Program-made: the position numbers and the translations under genes
The notes under the pieces: generated by a model
The model's input: only the letters and a program-made list of their open reading frames with translations
Databases searched by the model: none
What the model was told of the DNA's origin: nothing
Source: Planctomycetota bacterium
GTDB taxonomy: Bacteria; Planctomycetota; UBA8108; UBA1146; JAJFFE01
DNA: 6,046 nt
NCBI GenBank assembly: GCA_020425835.1
Contig: JAGQRC010000253.1
Location: 1-6,046, forward strand
Reading direction: 5' to 3'
Part shown: piece by piece, positions 4,980 to 6,046 of the stretch
Position numbering within the stretch: the stretch's first letter is position 1
How the letters are laid out: every line of letters starts with the position of its first letter

Positions 4980-6046
4980 CAACGGACTTCTAGCGCCACC
5001 CCGAGCCAGCGCGACAGCTCGACCAATACCCGCGGCTCGATCGGTCCGTGCGTGTCGACTCCGGGTGAGTCTGCGGGTCCGAGCGTGTGACCGAGCCCTG
5101 CGTATTTTCGAATCGTCCACTCGGTCGGGTCCCCCGGCGTCAGTCGGTCGAGGTGCGTGATGGGGACTGTGTCATCGCTCGCTCCGTGGAGGATCAACAC
5201 CGGGCAGGTCAGCCCGGGCATCGCCTGCTCCAGAGCGGGCAATCGGTGGTCGTCGGCAACCGGGCCACGCGCGGGGTTCCGTTGGAACGCGTCCCGCAGC
5301 GCCGGTACCCATTCGTCGGCGATCGACAGCTTGCCGTCGCGATTGCGATCGAAGCTCGCCGGATAGCGCGGGCCTCGCCTCGGATCGCCCGACAGGGACG
5401 CGGCGACGAACTGGCGCGCCACGACGCCCGGTCGTCCGAGGAGTGCCTCCTCGATCGCGAGGTCGTCGAGCACGCCATCGGTGCCGAAGCGCGAGAGATA
5501 GTCGGCTCCGCTCCATTCGATCTGATCGAGAACGGTCTCGGGGAGTGGTCGGACGAAGGGGCCGATCAGCACCAGGGCCGCCACCGACGGATCCGTTGCG
5601 GCGAGGCTCGTCGCGATCGCGCAACCTTCGTCGATCGACAGGATCGCCACTCGCGCCGGATCGACTCGGGGACACGATCGAAGGAGCTCGAGAGCGATGC
5701 GCGCATCGTCGAGGAAGTCCTCCATGTCCAGCGCGATGAACCGGCGGAAGTCGACATCGCGAGGACCGTGAACATGGCGTTTGTCGTAACGCAGCGAGGC
5801 GATCCCGGCGTCTTCGAGGGCGATCGCGATGCTGCGGCCGATCGCCGAGATCGGTCGACCATCCTCGTCCGTGCCGAACGAGAAGTCGCGGTCGACCGGA
5901 CCCATACCGGGGATCAAGAGCACGGCGGGTACGGGATGCTCGATCGTCGCCGCCGATGGGAGCGTCAGCGTGGTCCGCGGAGTGAACCGGGCCACGGGCG
6001 AGTCGTCTCCCGCGGTGACCGTCGAACCCCCGCGCGGGTCGGGTTC
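4979..6046 (-). CDS. Alpha/beta hydrolase, Asp at the nucleophile position, 5' end outside the window
   Basis: The frame is open from the right edge to TGA 4981-4979 (355 codons). A GTG at 5995 could start a 338-residue protein, but the preceding 17 codons keep the coding bias and family members usually have more N-terminal sequence, so the start is probably off the window. Numbered from GTG 5995: oxyanion strand VLLIPGMGPVDRD (25-37); LRYDKRHVHG (68-77); nucleophile elbow RVAILSIDEGCAIA (115-128); acid-bearing LHGASDDTVP (269-278, Asp274); His303 in GLGHTLG. This matches hydrolases that normally read GHSEGG at the elbow. Here Ser is replaced by Asp122, giving S-I-D-E-G, as in haloalkane dehalogenases and epoxide hydrolases. 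The lid region (about 145-260) holds an EF-hand-like loop DRNRDGKLSIAD (216-227). The substrate is unknown; an ester hydrolase that has lost activity is the alternative to an Asp-nucleophile enzyme. Location is unknown because the N-terminus is missing. Confidence 0.85.
   Translation of the reverse strand, partial: EPDPRGGSTVTAGDDSPVARFTPRTTLTLPSAATIEHPVPAVLLIPGMGPVDRDFSFGTDEDGRPISAIGRSIAIALEDAGIASLRYDKRHVHGPRDVDFRRFIALDMEDFLDDARIALELLRSCPRVDPARVAILSIDEGCAIATSLAATDPSVAALVLIGPFVRPLPETVLDQIEWSGADYLSRFGTDGVLDDLAIEEALLGRPGVVARQFVAASLSGDPRRGPRYPASFDRNRDGKLSIADEWVPALRDAFQRNPARGPVADDHRLPALEQAMPGLTCPVLILHGASDDTVPITHLDRLTPGDPTEWTIRKYAGLGHTLGPADSPGVDTHGPIEPRVLVELSRWLGVALEVR

Overview
The window is high-GC DNA (about two-thirds G+C by eye) with strong third-position GC in its genes. 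It most likely comes from a Gram-negative bacterium, because the YceI-family protein has a cleavable export signal. The N-terminal segment and the C-terminal tail of the rhomboid protein resemble planctomycete rhomboids I know of. That lineage guess comes from memory and is weak.

Layout from left to right. Bases 1-273 (+) are the C-terminal end of a GAF-domain protein, followed by a strong 12-bp stem-loop. Bases 420-1181 (+) encode a cobalamin-binding protein of the BtuF/PF01497 type without a signal peptide. Bases 1326-2204 (+) encode a rhomboid intramembrane serine protease with a complete active site and a small cytoplasmic tail domain. A 113-residue protein of unknown function follows after 11 bases (2216-2557, +). 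It converges on a YceI-family exported protein (2567-3160, -). A 397-base gap rich in stem-loops separates YceI from an M42-family glutamyl/aminopeptidase (3558-4598, -) that starts at a TTG codon with a clear Shine-Dalgarno sequence. After another gap of about 380 bases, an alpha/beta hydrolase (4979 to the right edge, -) runs off the window.

These look like mostly unrelated chromosomal genes. I see no mobile element, CRISPR array, rRNA or tRNA, and no obvious multi-gene defence or biosynthetic system. The most interesting points are: (1) the hydrolase has Asp where its family normally has the nucleophilic Ser, together with an EF-hand-like loop in the lid region; (2) the rhomboid and YceI genes share an ECF-type promoter pattern, GGAAC-N17-CGT(T/C), each overlapped by a dyad; (3) several perfect inverted repeats lie in the intergenic regions.
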